Source of the DNA: Streptacidiphilus fuscans
Lineage (GTDB): Bacteria; Actinomycetota; Actinomycetes; Streptomycetales; Streptomycetaceae
NCBI RefSeq assembly: GCF_015690355.1
Contig: NZ_JADPRT010000001.1
Coordinates: 558,001-622,000 of the forward strand
Length of the DNA: 64,000 bases
Direction: 5' to 3'
The number at the start of each line of letters is the position of its first letter. Position 1 is the first letter of the stretch. This document shows, in pieces, positions 8,960 through 17,622 of the stretch. The notes beneath the pieces are model-generated. The model was given only the letters and a program-made list of their open reading frames with translations. It did not search any database and was not told the origin of the DNA. The position numbers were made by a program, and so were the translations under genes.

Positions 8960-9154
8960 CTACTTCGCAAGATCCTCGACGCGGAGCACTGCGGCGGTGT
9001 TCACGGCCGCCCGCAGGCCTTCCGCGGCGTGCCGGGCCTCCGCCTCGCTGCGCAGTCCGCCCAGGGTGAAGAGCCGCTCGCCGGTGTCATCGCGGTTCAG
9101 TGTGAGCGTCCACTCGTCCGGGTCGGTCCTGGCGATGGTGAAGGAGAGCTTCAT
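8960..9154 (-). CDS. Small hypothetical protein, coupled to the gene above it
   Basis: 64 aa: a beta-hairpin half (KLSFTIARTDPDEWTLTLNR) followed by one helix (RSEAEARHAAEGLRAAV), similar in shape to small single-stranded-DNA-like or DUF1508-like proteins, but without a secure family match. Its ribosome site (GGGAGTGA) overlaps the end of the 77-aa gene, which stops 3 bp before it, so the two are probably co-translated. Function unknown. Confidence 0.6.
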   Translation of the reverse strand: MKLSFTIARTDPDEWTLTLNRDDTGERLFTLGGLRSEAEARHAAEGLRAAVNTAAVLRVEDLAK

Positions 9155-9157
9155 GCG

Positions 9158-9391
9158 TCACTCCCACACGTCGGAGCCGCCGCCGATCCACTCGACCATG
9201 TCCTCCGAGTCGAGGTCGAGCCCGCCCATACCGGCACGGCGGCAGAACTCGGCGACGTCCCGAAGGTTGTGCGCCTTGCCGACGGTCTCGCCGAGAATGT
9301 CCACGCGCCGGTAGGGCGGGTTGGCGTCGACAACGTGGTGCACGACGACGTGCGCGTGATGATGCGCGCTGGCGTGCGAGGGCTCGGTCAT
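9158..9391 (-). CDS. Small His-rich hypothetical protein
   Basis: 77 aa. The N-terminus is histidine-rich (HASAHHHAHVVVHH) and could bind metal; the middle reads as a helix (VGKAHNLRDVAEFCRRAG) and the end is acidic (DLDSEDMVEWIGG). GGAGG lies only 1 nt before the ATG, so translation may start slightly downstream. First gene of a two-gene unit with the 64-aa protein. Function unknown. Confidence 0.6.
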   Translation of the reverse strand: MTEPSHASAHHHAHVVVHHVVDANPPYRRVDILGETVGKAHNLRDVAEFCRRAGMGGLDLDSEDMVEWIGGGSDVWE

Positions 9392-9476
9392 ACCTCCAGG
9401 CTGCCTCAGACCGATCCGTGCGGCATCCCGTCCGGGTGCGCCGGCGACGCCGGGCGACCCCCGGACCGGACGACGC

Positions 9477-10013
9477 TCAGCCGAGAACCAGGACCATCAC
9501 GTCGTGGACGGCCGCTCCGTCCCACGGGACCGCAGCGCCGACGCGCCGATACCCCCACGCACGGTATGCCGCCTGCGCCGCCGTCGCCTCCGGCCGCGTG
9601 TTCAACATGACCCGCTCGTTCGGCAGGCCCGCGACGAGCCGGCGGTGCATCGCTGTCGCAACTCCCTGGCGACGCCAGGACGGACGCACTGCCAACTCGA
9701 ACAGCCCGAACGTCCGCGTCCCGTCCTCGAGGCGCAGCTCGGCTGCCACGTGTTCGACGAGTGTGTCCCACCACCCGGTCGAGGCCGACAGGGGATAGCC
9801 GTACGCCATCCCGACCACCCTGTCTCCGTCGAACGCGACCGCCGCGCGGAACCCCTTCCGGCGGGCCTGAGAGCGGAAGCGGCGGAACGCTCGGTCGACG
9901 TCAGCGGGCCCCTCGCCGTAGGGCGGCTCTGCGAACGCCTCTGCGAACACCTCGCGCAGTTGGTCCTCCAGCGCTGTCGTCTCCGCCCCGTCCAGCACCC
10001 GCACGTCGATCAC
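9477..10013 (-). CDS. GNAT family N-acetyltransferase
   Basis: 178 aa, GTG start with GGGAGG 5 nt upstream. The acetyl-CoA pyrophosphate loop is visible as RPSWRRQGVATAMHRRLVAG (motif A, about residues 128-147), followed by a YRAWGYRRVG motif B region. The N-terminal helix pair (LEDQLREVFAEAFAEPPYG) is the usual acceptor side. Substrate unknown; small metabolites, antibiotics and protein N-termini are all possible. It lies downstream of the CHAP operon but is separated from it by a strong terminator-like hairpin. Confidence 0.85.
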   Translation of the reverse strand: MIDVRVLDGAETTALEDQLREVFAEAFAEPPYGEGPADVDRAFRRFRSQARRKGFRAAVAFDGDRVVGMAYGYPLSASTGWWDTLVEHVAAELRLEDGTRTFGLFELAVRPSWRRQGVATAMHRRLVAGLPNERVMLNTRPEATAAQAAYRAWGYRRVGAAVPWDGAAVHDVMVLVLG

Positions 10014-10111
10014 GTTCGCCTCCCAGCCGCCACACCCAGGACGCGCAGCTGCTCCACGCTCCCTTGCCGTCGCAGTGTCTACCCGACCGGTGGTGGTCGG
10101 CGCTCAGAGCC

Positions 10112-10140
10112 CGGGCAGCCAGGTCTGAGGTGGCTACCCG
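10112..10140 (-). terminator. Terminator hairpin after the CHAP-protein gene
   Basis: On plus: CGGGCAGCCA (10112-10121), 9-nt loop, TGGCTACCCG (10131-10140). The stem is 10 bp with one G-U pair and begins 5 nt after the stop codon. A second small hairpin (CCGACC/GGTCGG, 10083-10100) follows. There is no U tract, as is common in actinomycetes. Confidence 0.6.
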
Positions 10141-10145
10141 CTCGG

Positions 10146-13028
10146 TCAGGAGACGGTTCCGCTGCACGTCCTCGTGGGAGCGGCGGCGGCTGGGAGGGTC
10201 GGCTCGCCTGGCGGGAGGGTGCCGTGGACGGTGAAGTAGGTCAGGTCGGTGGCGCGTTCGGCGGACTGGGCCGGGGTCGCCGCCGCGGCGTTCTCGAAGG
10301 AGTCGGCTGGGGCAGGGCCGGAGAGAGGCCCGGCGACGGTGTAGAACGGGGTGGCTCCGGGGTCCTCGCCGGAGGGGTTGGACCAGCCGCAGACGTTGAA
10401 GTACAGGGCGTCCGTGGCGGCTGCGCCGACCGCGACCACCAGGTAACGACCCGTCAGTCCGGCCGCCCAGGCGGAGGCGAAGGAGCGGGTCACCTGGCTC
10501 GCGGGCAGTCCGGCCGCTGCGGCGGCGGATTGGGCGGTGGCGGCGTCGGCCGGGGTCGCCGCGTACAGCAGGACCTCGTCGGGCCAGACCGAAGGCTGGG
10601 ACGGCAAGGCGGACAGCGTCCAGTCCGCAGGCGGCGCGGCTCCCAGGGTGGCGCTCGTGGCCGCCGAAAGGCCGGAGCCCTGCGTCATGAACACCTGCTG
10701 CGGGTGGCCGTACTGTGGATAGGCGCTCACGCCGACGAGTCCGTCGGCCGTGCCGGGCAGCGTGACGGCGGACCAACTGCTGCCGTCCCAGGCGGTCAGG
10801 CCCGGTGCCCCGGAGGCGGTGAGGTAGGAGACCTCGACGCCCGTCGCACCCGTGCTGCCCGGGACGGCGGTGGCCGACGGCAGCAGCGCAGTGGTCGCGG
10901 TGAGCGGCGTACCGGCCGCCGGGGAGCCAGGCAGCTCGGTGACGGACCAGCCGCCGTGCCCAATCGAGGTGGCCTCGGTGAGGCGGCCCTGGGCGTCGGT
11001 GTAGAAGGCGGCGACCCGGCCGGTGGCCTCCGTCACGGCAGACAGCGCGCTGTCGTGGGCGATCGGGAAACGCGAACCGATTCGCTCGCTCGTCCAGGCA
11101 CCGGAGGTGTTCTGAGTGACCGTCAGCACACCCTCGCCCGCGTGCCGGAAGAGCGCCACGGCGGTGCCGCCGGTCGCGGCGATGGCCAGCGATCCGCGCG
11201 CCGCGCCGGGGACGGGCGGGCCGGGGAGCTCGGAGGTGGTCCAATCACCCTGGTGCTCCACCGTTTCGGCGAGCCGTCCGTCGGCGGCGTAGAAGAAGAC
11301 CTCCGGGGTGAGCGAACCGCCCTTGGCGGCGTTCCCGTCGCCGTCCACGACCGCCGCGACGATCGCGCTGCCCGGGGCCGGCGAGCCGGGGAGGGTCGTG
11401 GTGGTCCAGCCGCCGCTGCCGAGCGACGTCTCGGCGAGCGTGCCGTCGGCCGCGCGGTAGAAGGCGTGCGGGGTACGGGCGTCCGCCGCCGCAGGGTCGG
11501 ACCAGCCGAGCGAGGCGACCGCCGGTGCGTGCGCGGGGACCACGGGCGAGGGCTGACCGGGGACGGTCTGACGCAGCCAGTCCACGCCGTCCGAGGTCTC
11601 GGCGGCCAGCGTGCCGTCCCCGGCCGGGGCGATCAGGTACTGGTCGACCAGGCGCGCGGAGTACCACAGCGAGGGGTCGGGGACGTCGACGACGGTCGAG
11701 GAGCTGCCCGACACGTCGACGGTCCAGGTCCGGACGGTGGCGGTGCCCAGGCTGGAGGTCGCGGTGAGGGTGACCGTGTAGACGCCGGGGCCGGGGAAGA
11801 CGTGGTCGACCGACCGCGTGGCGGTATTGGTGTCGCGGCCGTCGCCGAAGGTCCAGTAGAACTGCGTGACCGTGCCGCCCACCTGCGCCGCGTTCCCGTC
11901 GAAGTGGACCTGCGCGCCCGCGACGGCGGTGTGCGGCCCGCTGATCGAAACGGTCGGGGCCGATGCCTGCGGGGTGGAGGGCGGCTGGACGATCACCCAC
12001 TGCTCGCCCGCGCCCCACACTCCGGCGGCCCAACTGGTCAGCGACACATGGGTGTCGTACTCGGCGGTGATGCCGTTCGGGCCGAGGAAGTCGCCGTCGA
12101 CCAGGTCGACCGTGCCGTCCGCGTTCACGGCGGAGACGATGCCGACGTGGTCGGCGAAGCGGGACGCGTTCACCGGGCCCGGCGGGAAGAACACCACCGC
12201 GTCTCCCGGAGCGGCCGTGCCGCCGTCCACCGTCGGCGACTGCCCGTGCTGGAGCGCCCAGGCGTAGAAGGAGACGGACCCCGCGTTGAGGGTGTCGACG
12301 TCCTGGGTGACACCCGCCTGCATCCACGCCCACTTGGCGAAGTCGGAGCACCAGGACTCGTTCTCGTTCTCCACGCCGAAGCGGCTGTCGGAGCCGCAGC
12401 CATTGGAGTTGGGCGAGAAGGCGCCGTCCAGGGTGCTGAACGGGTCGCAGTCGACGCCGTTGAAGGAGGTGACCGCGGGGGTGGTGGCGAGGCCGACCTG
12501 GCCGAGCGCGATCCGCGCGATCGAGCCGCCGATCCCTTCGTCAGCGGTGGTGTCGGTGCCGGTGGATGCTCTCGCCATGGCTGCGGTGCCCGTATGCGCG
12601 GCGCAGGCCGGACCCGCCAGGCCCCAGGCGGTGCGCACCGCCTGTGGGAGTCCGAGGCCGCACGCGAGCGGGCCGGCCTCGCCCACCAGTCGCCAACTGC
12701 GCCCGGAGTCGGCACTGGTGAACACCCCCGTGCCCGCGCCGTCCTGGAACGACGCCTGCACCGCAGCCGCGCCCTGGGTGGCGGGCAGGAACGAGGCCTC
12801 CGCCCACTGCGTGCCGGTCCCTGGGTCGGTCGCGGTGCGTATCGATCCGGCGCGCACCCCCGCCACGGCGTCCGGCGGTAGGTGACGTCCTGTCACAAAC
12901 GTTTGCTCCAGCGTCGACACGGACGCTGACGACGGATCAGCGGTCGCGGCGGGCGCGGTGGTGATGCAACCCACCGCGACCATCGCCGCTCCCACCGTGA
13001 ACCGCACCAGTGCGCGGAATGCGGGCAC
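10146..13028 (-). CDS. Secreted CHAP-domain protein with PKD and propeller-like repeats
   Basis: 960 aa. GTG start with GGAGG 7 nt upstream; Sec signal peptide, cleavage near residue 30. Residues 160-345 form a CHAP amidase/endopeptidase domain: catalytic Cys227 in ESWCSDFAKW, GDAVVF, and His294 in ADHVGIVSAV. A PKD domain follows (about 358-440, YWTFGDGRDTNT and GPGVYTVTLTATS). Residues 455-780 contain about six repeats ending GGW(T/S)xTxLPGSPAPG, each with FY.A.DG.L.E, a beta-propeller or lectin pattern. CHAP enzymes cut peptidoglycan peptides. The gene follows the ABC permease by 37 bp, so it is probably part of the same peptidoglycan-scavenging operon. The reading of the repeats as glycan-binding is inference. 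Confidence 0.82.
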   Translation of the reverse strand: MPAFRALVRFTVGAAMVAVGCITTAPAATADPSSASVSTLEQTFVTGRHLPPDAVAGVRAGSIRTATDPGTGTQWAEASFLPATQGAAAVQASFQDGAGTGVFTSADSGRSWRLVGEAGPLACGLGLPQAVRTAWGLAGPACAAHTGTAAMARASTGTDTTADEGIGGSIARIALGQVGLATTPAVTSFNGVDCDPFSTLDGAFSPNSNGCGSDSRFGVENENESWCSDFAKWAWMQAGVTQDVDTLNAGSVSFYAWALQHGQSPTVDGGTAAPGDAVVFFPPGPVNASRFADHVGIVSAVNADGTVDLVDGDFLGPNGITAEYDTHVSLTSWAAGVWGAGEQWVIVQPPSTPQASAPTVSISGPHTAVAGAQVHFDGNAAQVGGTVTQFYWTFGDGRDTNTATRSVDHVFPGPGVYTVTLTATSSLGTATVRTWTVDVSGSSSTVVDVPDPSLWYSARLVDQYLIAPAGDGTLAAETSDGVDWLRQTVPGQPSPVVPAHAPAVASLGWSDPAAADARTPHAFYRAADGTLAETSLGSGGWTTTTLPGSPAPGSAIVAAVVDGDGNAAKGGSLTPEVFFYAADGRLAETVEHQGDWTTSELPGPPVPGAARGSLAIAATGGTAVALFRHAGEGVLTVTQNTSGAWTSERIGSRFPIAHDSALSAVTEATGRVAAFYTDAQGRLTEATSIGHGGWSVTELPGSPAAGTPLTATTALLPSATAVPGSTGATGVEVSYLTASGAPGLTAWDGSSWSAVTLPGTADGLVGVSAYPQYGHPQQVFMTQGSGLSAATSATLGAAPPADWTLSALPSQPSVWPDEVLLYAATPADAATAQSAAAAAGLPASQVTRSFASAWAAGLTGRYLVVAVGAAATDALYFNVCGWSNPSGEDPGATPFYTVAGPLSGPAPADSFENAAAATPAQSAERATDLTYFTVHGTLPPGEPTLPAAAAPTRTCSGTVS

Positions 13029-13065
13029 CTGAATACCTCCAGCGGGAAAGGCGGGAAAAAAGGGG

Positions 13066-14106
13066 TCAGTCGGCGAAGCGCTTCTGCAGGCGGAGCAGGA
13101 CCGCGGAGACCGCGACCACGATGACGAAGCCGAGCAGGGCCAGGGCCGTGGCCAGGCCCATGGACTGGGCGGTGGTGCCGAAGCCCCCGAAGCCCGTGCG
13201 GTAGAACAGCGTGCCGAGGACGTCAGTGGAGTAGTTCGGCCCGGCCTGCGAGCCTTCGAGGATGTAGATCAGGTCGAAGGTCCCGAACGCGCCGATGAAG
13301 TTCATCGTGGTGACCATGACGATGGTCGGCCGGATCGCGGGGATCAGCACCGACCACAGGGTGCGGAACCGTCCGGCGCCGTCGAGGGCGGCGGCGTCCA
13401 GCATGTCCTGCGGCACGTCCATCAGCGAGGCGAGGAAGAGCAGCACCGGGAAGCCCATCCCGGCCCATGCCGTGATCACCGCGATGGTGGGCAGCGCCAG
13501 CGTCGGCGAGCCCAGGAAGGGCGCGGCCAGCGCGTCCAGGTGCAGCGTGTGCAGGACGCTGTACACCACGCCGGTGTCGGGTTCCAGGTAGACCGTCCAC
13601 ACGTAGGCGATGGCCACCGGCGGCAGGGTGAACGGCAGCATCAGGATGACCGAGTAGCGCCGCGACGCCTTCTCGTTCTGGAGCAGCAGGAGGTAGGCCA
13701 GCGCGATGCCGACCACCAGCGTGAGCACCATCGAGATGGCGAAGAAGTACAGGTTGTGCTCGACGGCGTGCCAGAACTCCGGCGCGAACTGGGAGTCGAA
13801 GAGCGTGTAGGTGTAGTTGCGCAGCCCGATGAAGTCGTTGAGCGGGCCGGTGCCGTCCCAGTTGTAGAAGCTGTACCGCACACCGGAGACCAGCGGGTAC
13901 ACGACGAAGACGGAGAACAGCGCCAGGCATGGCAGCACCAGCCCGGCGAGTACCAGGCGCTGACGCCGCACCGCGCGGCGTCGGGCCGAGCGGCCTGCGT
14001 CGCTCCGGGGCGCGTCCTTGGCCGGACGCGCGTGGGCAGGCGCCTCGGTGGTCGCTACCGCTGCGTCGGCGGAGGCGGTCGTGGGAACGTCCATCGCGTC
14101 CGTCAC
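13066..14106 (-). CDS. ABC sugar transporter permease (MalF/UgpA type)
   Basis: 346 aa from GTG 14106, which overlaps the stop of the binding-protein gene (GTGA), suggesting coupling; ATG 14094 is the alternative. The first 50 residues are Ala/Arg-rich and cytoplasmic. Six membrane helices follow, starting LVLAGLVLPCLALFSVFVVY. The EAA loop that docks on the ATPase reads DAAALDGAGRFRTLWSVLIP. No ATPase gene lies in the cluster; CUT1 importers in streptomycetes commonly share the MsiK ATPase encoded elsewhere. Substrate is inferred from neighbours to be a peptidoglycan sugar. Confidence 0.88.
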   Translation of the reverse strand: MTDAMDVPTTASADAAVATTEAPAHARPAKDAPRSDAGRSARRRAVRRQRLVLAGLVLPCLALFSVFVVYPLVSGVRYSFYNWDGTGPLNDFIGLRNYTYTLFDSQFAPEFWHAVEHNLYFFAISMVLTLVVGIALAYLLLLQNEKASRRYSVILMLPFTLPPVAIAYVWTVYLEPDTGVVYSVLHTLHLDALAAPFLGSPTLALPTIAVITAWAGMGFPVLLFLASLMDVPQDMLDAAALDGAGRFRTLWSVLIPAIRPTIVMVTTMNFIGAFGTFDLIYILEGSQAGPNYSTDVLGTLFYRTGFGGFGTTAQSMGLATALALLGFVIVVAVSAVLLRLQKRFAD

Positions 14107-15449
14107 TTCTTGCCGAAGTACCAGGCGAGCTGCGAGTCGATCTGCGCGGCGGCCTGCTGCGGCGTGATCTTGTTCTCCAGCAGTGGCACGGCGACGTTCT
14201 GCTCGGCGGTGAAGATGCCCTGGTCGGTGGTGGCGGACTTGGTCTTGATGTCGGTCGGGCTCACCGGCGGGGTGTCCATGGGCGAGCGGATGCCGAAGAC
14301 CGGATTGACGCTCTGCGTCTGGTACCACTGCGCGGCCTGCACGCTCAGCGGGTAGCTGGAGGGAACCTGCACGCCCTGGATCGGTGAGATCTCCCCGGCG
14401 ATCTGGGTGAAGGCGTCACCGAAGGCCTTGGTCGCGGTGAAGGCGACGACCTTCTTCGCCGCGGCGGCCTCGGCGGACGACTTGATGTTCGCGTTGAGGG
14501 AGATGTCGCCGTCCGTGTACCAGTCCTCGCGCGCCTGCTTGCCGTCCGGCGAGGGCACCAGCATCTGGCCGTACTTCAGCGCCGGGTCGACCTGGTTGAT
14601 CGTCGCCGTGTCGAAGCCGCCGTCGATGATGAACGCGGCCTTGCCGAGCGCGAACTGCGTCTCCTGCTCGTTGCCCGCCGAACCGACGGCCTGCCAGTTC
14701 TGCTCCAGGTACGGCGCGAGCTGCTGGAAGGAGGCGAGTGTGTTGACGAACTGCGGCGTGGCGTAGTTCGCCTGCTTGGCGGTGATGGACTGCGCCGTGG
14801 CGTCGTCCAGCGTGGACGCCCCTATGGCGTCGATCTGCAGGGCGAGCAGCCACTGCTGCACCCCCATCGCGTACATCGGCGTGACGCCCTTGGACTTCAG
14901 CTGCCCCATGGCCGACATCAGCTGCTGCCAGGTCTGCGGCACGGCCACGCCGTTGTCGGAGAGCAGCTTGGTGTTGTAGTAGAGCTCCATCGTCTGCACG
15001 GCGAACGGGACGCCGTACGTCTTGCCCTGGTACTGCGCGGCGGCCAGCGCGGTCTTGCTGATGGTCGAGGTGTCGACGCTGCCGTCCAGCGGCGCGGCCA
15101 GCTTGGCGGCTGCGTACTTCATGGTGCCCTCGCCGGCGCGGTCGTAGAAGATGTCCGGTCCGGCGCCGCCGTTCATCGCCGTCTGGAGCACCGAGTCGTA
15201 GGACGTCGCGCTGATGGCACGGAAGTTGATCCGGACGTTCACGCCCTGCTTGTTGAGGTCGTTCTGCACGGTCTGCCACATCGGCGCGTCCTGGGAACGC
15301 CAGGACCACACCGTCACGGTCGGCTCGCCGGAGGACGCGCCGGAGGTGCCGCAACCGGCGAGGCCGAGCGTGGCGGCGGTGACCGCGCACGAGAGCAACG
15401 CTGCCGTGGTGCGCGGGCTGCGGCGGCGGGCGCCGGGGGTGGAAGTCAT
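14103..15449 (-). CDS. ABC sugar-binding lipoprotein (CUT1, extracellular)
   Basis: 448 aa from ATG 15449; the in-frame ATG at 15461 abuts the GAAAGG and is less likely. Lipoprotein signal with lipobox LGLAGCG. Type I solute-binding protein pattern: PTVTVWSWRS start, GGAGPDIFYDRAGEG, YGVPFAVQTMELYYNTKLL, and GKAAFIIDGGFD. These bind oligosaccharides. It is unusually placed between the two permease genes rather than ahead of both. Given NamZ, serine hydrolase and RpiR upstream and a CHAP protein downstream, I infer MurNAc-containing sugars or muropeptides as ligand. Confidence 0.87.
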   Translation of the reverse strand: MTSTPGARRRSPRTTAALLSCAVTAATLGLAGCGTSGASSGEPTVTVWSWRSQDAPMWQTVQNDLNKQGVNVRINFRAISATSYDSVLQTAMNGGAGPDIFYDRAGEGTMKYAAAKLAAPLDGSVDTSTISKTALAAAQYQGKTYGVPFAVQTMELYYNTKLLSDNGVAVPQTWQQLMSAMGQLKSKGVTPMYAMGVQQWLLALQIDAIGASTLDDATAQSITAKQANYATPQFVNTLASFQQLAPYLEQNWQAVGSAGNEQETQFALGKAAFIIDGGFDTATINQVDPALKYGQMLVPSPDGKQAREDWYTDGDISLNANIKSSAEAAAAKKVVAFTATKAFGDAFTQIAGEISPIQGVQVPSSYPLSVQAAQWYQTQSVNPVFGIRSPMDTPPVSPTDIKTKSATTDQGIFTAEQNVAVPLLENKITPQQAAAQIDSQLAWYFGKK

Positions 15450-15525
15450 GTGGGGGTGCATCCTTTCGAGGACCCGGAACAGGGGAGAAGGAGTGGGGCG
15501 GGGCGGCAGCGAAGGCGCGCGGGGG

Positions 15526-16416
15526 TCACATCTTCACGCCGCCGCTCATCAGGCCGCGCCGGAACTGCCGTGCGACCAGCAGGAATCCCACGATCGTGGG
15601 CAGGGAGACGATCACCAGTCCGGCCAGCAGCAGCTGCCAGGCGGTGGTGTGCTCGCCGACGAACGACAGGATGCCGACGGGGACCGTCATGTTCTGCGGG
15701 TCCTGGATCAGCAGCAGCGGGAGGAAGAACTCCTTCCAGGCGGTGAGGAACTGGAAGACGGCGACGATGCCGAGGGCGGGGCGCACCAGGGGCAGGACGA
15801 CGTGCCAGTAGATCCGCAGCGGTCCGGCGCCGTCCATCACGGCCGCTTCCTGCAGCTCGAACGGGATCGAGCGCATGTAGTTGACCAGGATGAAGACGCT
15901 GTAGGAGATACCGCCCGAGGCGAAGACCAGCACCAGCGCGGTGAGCGTGTTCAGCAGTTGCAGGTTCTCGATCAGGATGAAGATCGGCAGCGCGATGATC
16001 TGGATCGGCAGCGCCAGCCCCGACACGAAGAAGAGGTACAGCAGTTGGTTGCCGCGGAAGCGGTAGCGCGAGATCACGAACGCGGCCAGCGAGGACACCA
16101 GCAGGATCACCGCGACCGTCGCGCCCGCCACGATCAGGGTGTTGAGCAGGAACTGGCCGAGGTCGCCCTCGGACCAGGACTGCGAGTAGTTCTCCAGGTG
16201 GACCTTGGTCGGCAGGGAGAGCGGCGTGCCGAGGATGCCGGGGATGTCCTTGATGGAGAGGTAGACCACGAAGAGCAGGGGCACCAGCACGATCGCGGAG
16301 GCGATCACCAGCACGGTGTGGCCGACGAAGGGTGCGGCGCCGGCTCTCCCGGCTCCGCGCCGGGAGGCGCGTCCGGGACGCCGGGTGGCCCCGGAAGTCT
16401 GGTTGATGGCGGCCAC
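15526..16416 (-). CDS. ABC sugar transporter permease (MalG type)
   Basis: 296 aa. Six predicted helices; first at TVLVIASAIVLVPLLFVVYL. The EAA motif is QEAAVMDGAGPLRIYWHVVLP. It is the first gene of the transporter block and has its own candidate promoter (16470-16499) in the 87-bp gap after the serine hydrolase gene. The block order permease, binding protein, permease is uncommon for CUT1 systems, where the binding protein normally comes first. Confidence 0.88.
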   Translation of the reverse strand: MAAINQTSGATRRPGRASRRGAGRAGAAPFVGHTVLVIASAIVLVPLLFVVYLSIKDIPGILGTPLSLPTKVHLENYSQSWSEGDLGQFLLNTLIVAGATVAVILLVSSLAAFVISRYRFRGNQLLYLFFVSGLALPIQIIALPIFILIENLQLLNTLTALVLVFASGGISYSVFILVNYMRSIPFELQEAAVMDGAGPLRIYWHVVLPLVRPALGIVAVFQFLTAWKEFFLPLLLIQDPQNMTVPVGILSFVGEHTTAWQLLLAGLVIVSLPTIVGFLLVARQFRRGLMSGGVKM

Positions 16417-16469
16417 GATGAGGGTCCTTCCGTGCGTGGGCTCGGTCCCGATCTCCGAAGGTTGTCGGA

Positions 16470-16499
16470 AGGTTACCGATGGAAGAAAAAATCCGTCAA
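16470..16499 (-). promoter_or_regulatory. Internal promoter of the ABC transporter block
   Basis: On minus: TTGACG (16499-16494), 18-nt spacer with a T6 run, TAACCT (16475-16470). Across and downstream of the -10, plus-strand copies of GAAGGTT recur 11 nt apart (16457-16463 and 16468-16474), a possible regulator site. The -35 lies just after the serine hydrolase stop codon. Confidence 0.5.
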
Positions 16500-16503
16500 T
16501 GGT

Positions 16504-17622
16504 TTACGCAAGTGGCGCGAGCGCCGTCGCGGCGTCAGCGACCGCCGCGCGCAGGGGGTGCACGCTGCCGCCGTCACGGGTCGGGTGCACACGGTTGGTC
16601 AACAGCACCACGGTGAGGCCGCGTTCGCGGTCTATCTGCATGGAGGTGCCGGTGAACCCCGTGTGACCACGGGATCTGCGACCCGCCGCGCCCATCCACA
16701 CCGTCTCGCCGATGCGCAGGCCCAACGAGGCACCGTGGGGCGGGCGTTCGGCGTCCGGCGGCAGCACGTCGGGGAGCTGGTCCTCCCACATCCAGGCGGC
16801 GGTGCGCTCGTCCTCGCCCCGGCGGATCGCCTCGGCGAACCGTGCCACGTCCTCCAGCGGCGCGAAGAGACCGGCGTTGGCCGCCGTTCCCCCCAAGGAC
16901 CATGACGCCTCGTCATGGACGGTGCCGCGGACCGTTCCCCGGGCGAACTGCGGCTGGTGCTCGGTCGCGGCGGTGCGCGCGGGGTCGGGGCGGAAGGTGG
17001 TGGCGGCGAGGCCGAGCGGGGCGAGCGTGTGCCGTGCGACCAGGGCCTCCCACGGCTCGCCGGTGGCGCGCTCGGCCAGCAGCATCGCGGTGAGGTAACC
17101 GGTGCAGGCGTACTCCCAGCGGGTGCCGGGCGGCGCGGTGAGCGGGGTGGCGGCCAGGTCCGCGAGGAGGGTGCGGCGGTCGGGAGGCCAGGACGCGAGG
17201 GCGTTGGGTGCGGCGCGGCGTTCGGCCGCCGGACGCCAGCCGTCCCAGACGGCGGGCAGGCCGGAGGTGTGGGTGAGCAGATGACGTAGCGTCACTTTTG
17301 GTCGCTCGCCCTCGCGGTACTCCGGCAGGTGGTCCGCCAGCGGCGCGTCCAACGCCAGCGTGCCCGACGCGACCAGGCCGAGCAGCGTGTGCGCGGAGTA
17401 GGCCTTGGTGACGGAGGCCAGGTCGAAGAGGGTCTCCGGGGTGACCGGCTGTTGCCGGCCGGCGGGGAGTTCGGCGCAGTCGTCGTCGAACCGCTGGAGC
17501 ACGCCCGTCCCGTACCGCAGCACCGGCTCGCCGTGGACGGTCACCGCCACGGCGGCGGCCGAGCAGGTGCCGCGGGCGACGGCGGCGTCGAGGAGGTCGC
17601 TGATCCGGTTCATGCGGTTCAT
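16504..17622 (-). CDS. Serine hydrolase, beta-lactamase / penicillin-binding-protein fold (class C-like)
   Basis: 372 aa. The start at 17622 overlaps the NamZ stop (ATGA), implying coupling. Catalytic SxxK is in DLASVTKAYSAH (Ser/Lys), and the third motif is HTG (RGHTGFTGTSM) in place of KTG. The usual YxN motif reads YACTGY, so Asn is replaced. No signal peptide, so the protein should be cytoplasmic. Homologues are AmpC/AmpH/EstB-like peptidases and esterases. A homologue also sits in some Bacillus MurNAc-recycling clusters. Here it could remove peptide or ester groups from imported muropeptides; this is inference. Confidence 0.85.
   Translation of the reverse strand: MNRMNRISDLLDAAVARGTCSAAAVAVTVHGEPVLRYGTGVLQRFDDDCAELPAGRQQPVTPETLFDLASVTKAYSAHTLLGLVASGTLALDAPLADHLPEYREGERPKVTLRHLLTHTSGLPAVWDGWRPAAERRAAPNALASWPPDRRTLLADLAATPLTAPPGTRWEYACTGYLTAMLLAERATGEPWEALVARHTLAPLGLAATTFRPDPARTAATEHQPQFARGTVRGTVHDEASWSLGGTAANAGLFAPLEDVARFAEAIRRGEDERTAAWMWEDQLPDVLPPDAERPPHGASLGLRIGETVWMGAAGRRSRGHTGFTGTSMQIDRERGLTVVLLTNRVHPTRDGGSVHPLRAAVADAATALAPLA

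Noticed and set aside
9504..12881. 1125-codon plus-strand frame opposite the CHAP gene
   Set aside because: Low-complexity Gly/Arg/Val sequence without any fold; the minus strand carries a full signal peptide, CHAP and PKD motifs.
16482..16489. A6/T6 run before the permease gene as an intrinsic terminator
   Set aside because: No stem precedes it in transcript direction; it fits better as the spacer of a -35/-10 promoter.
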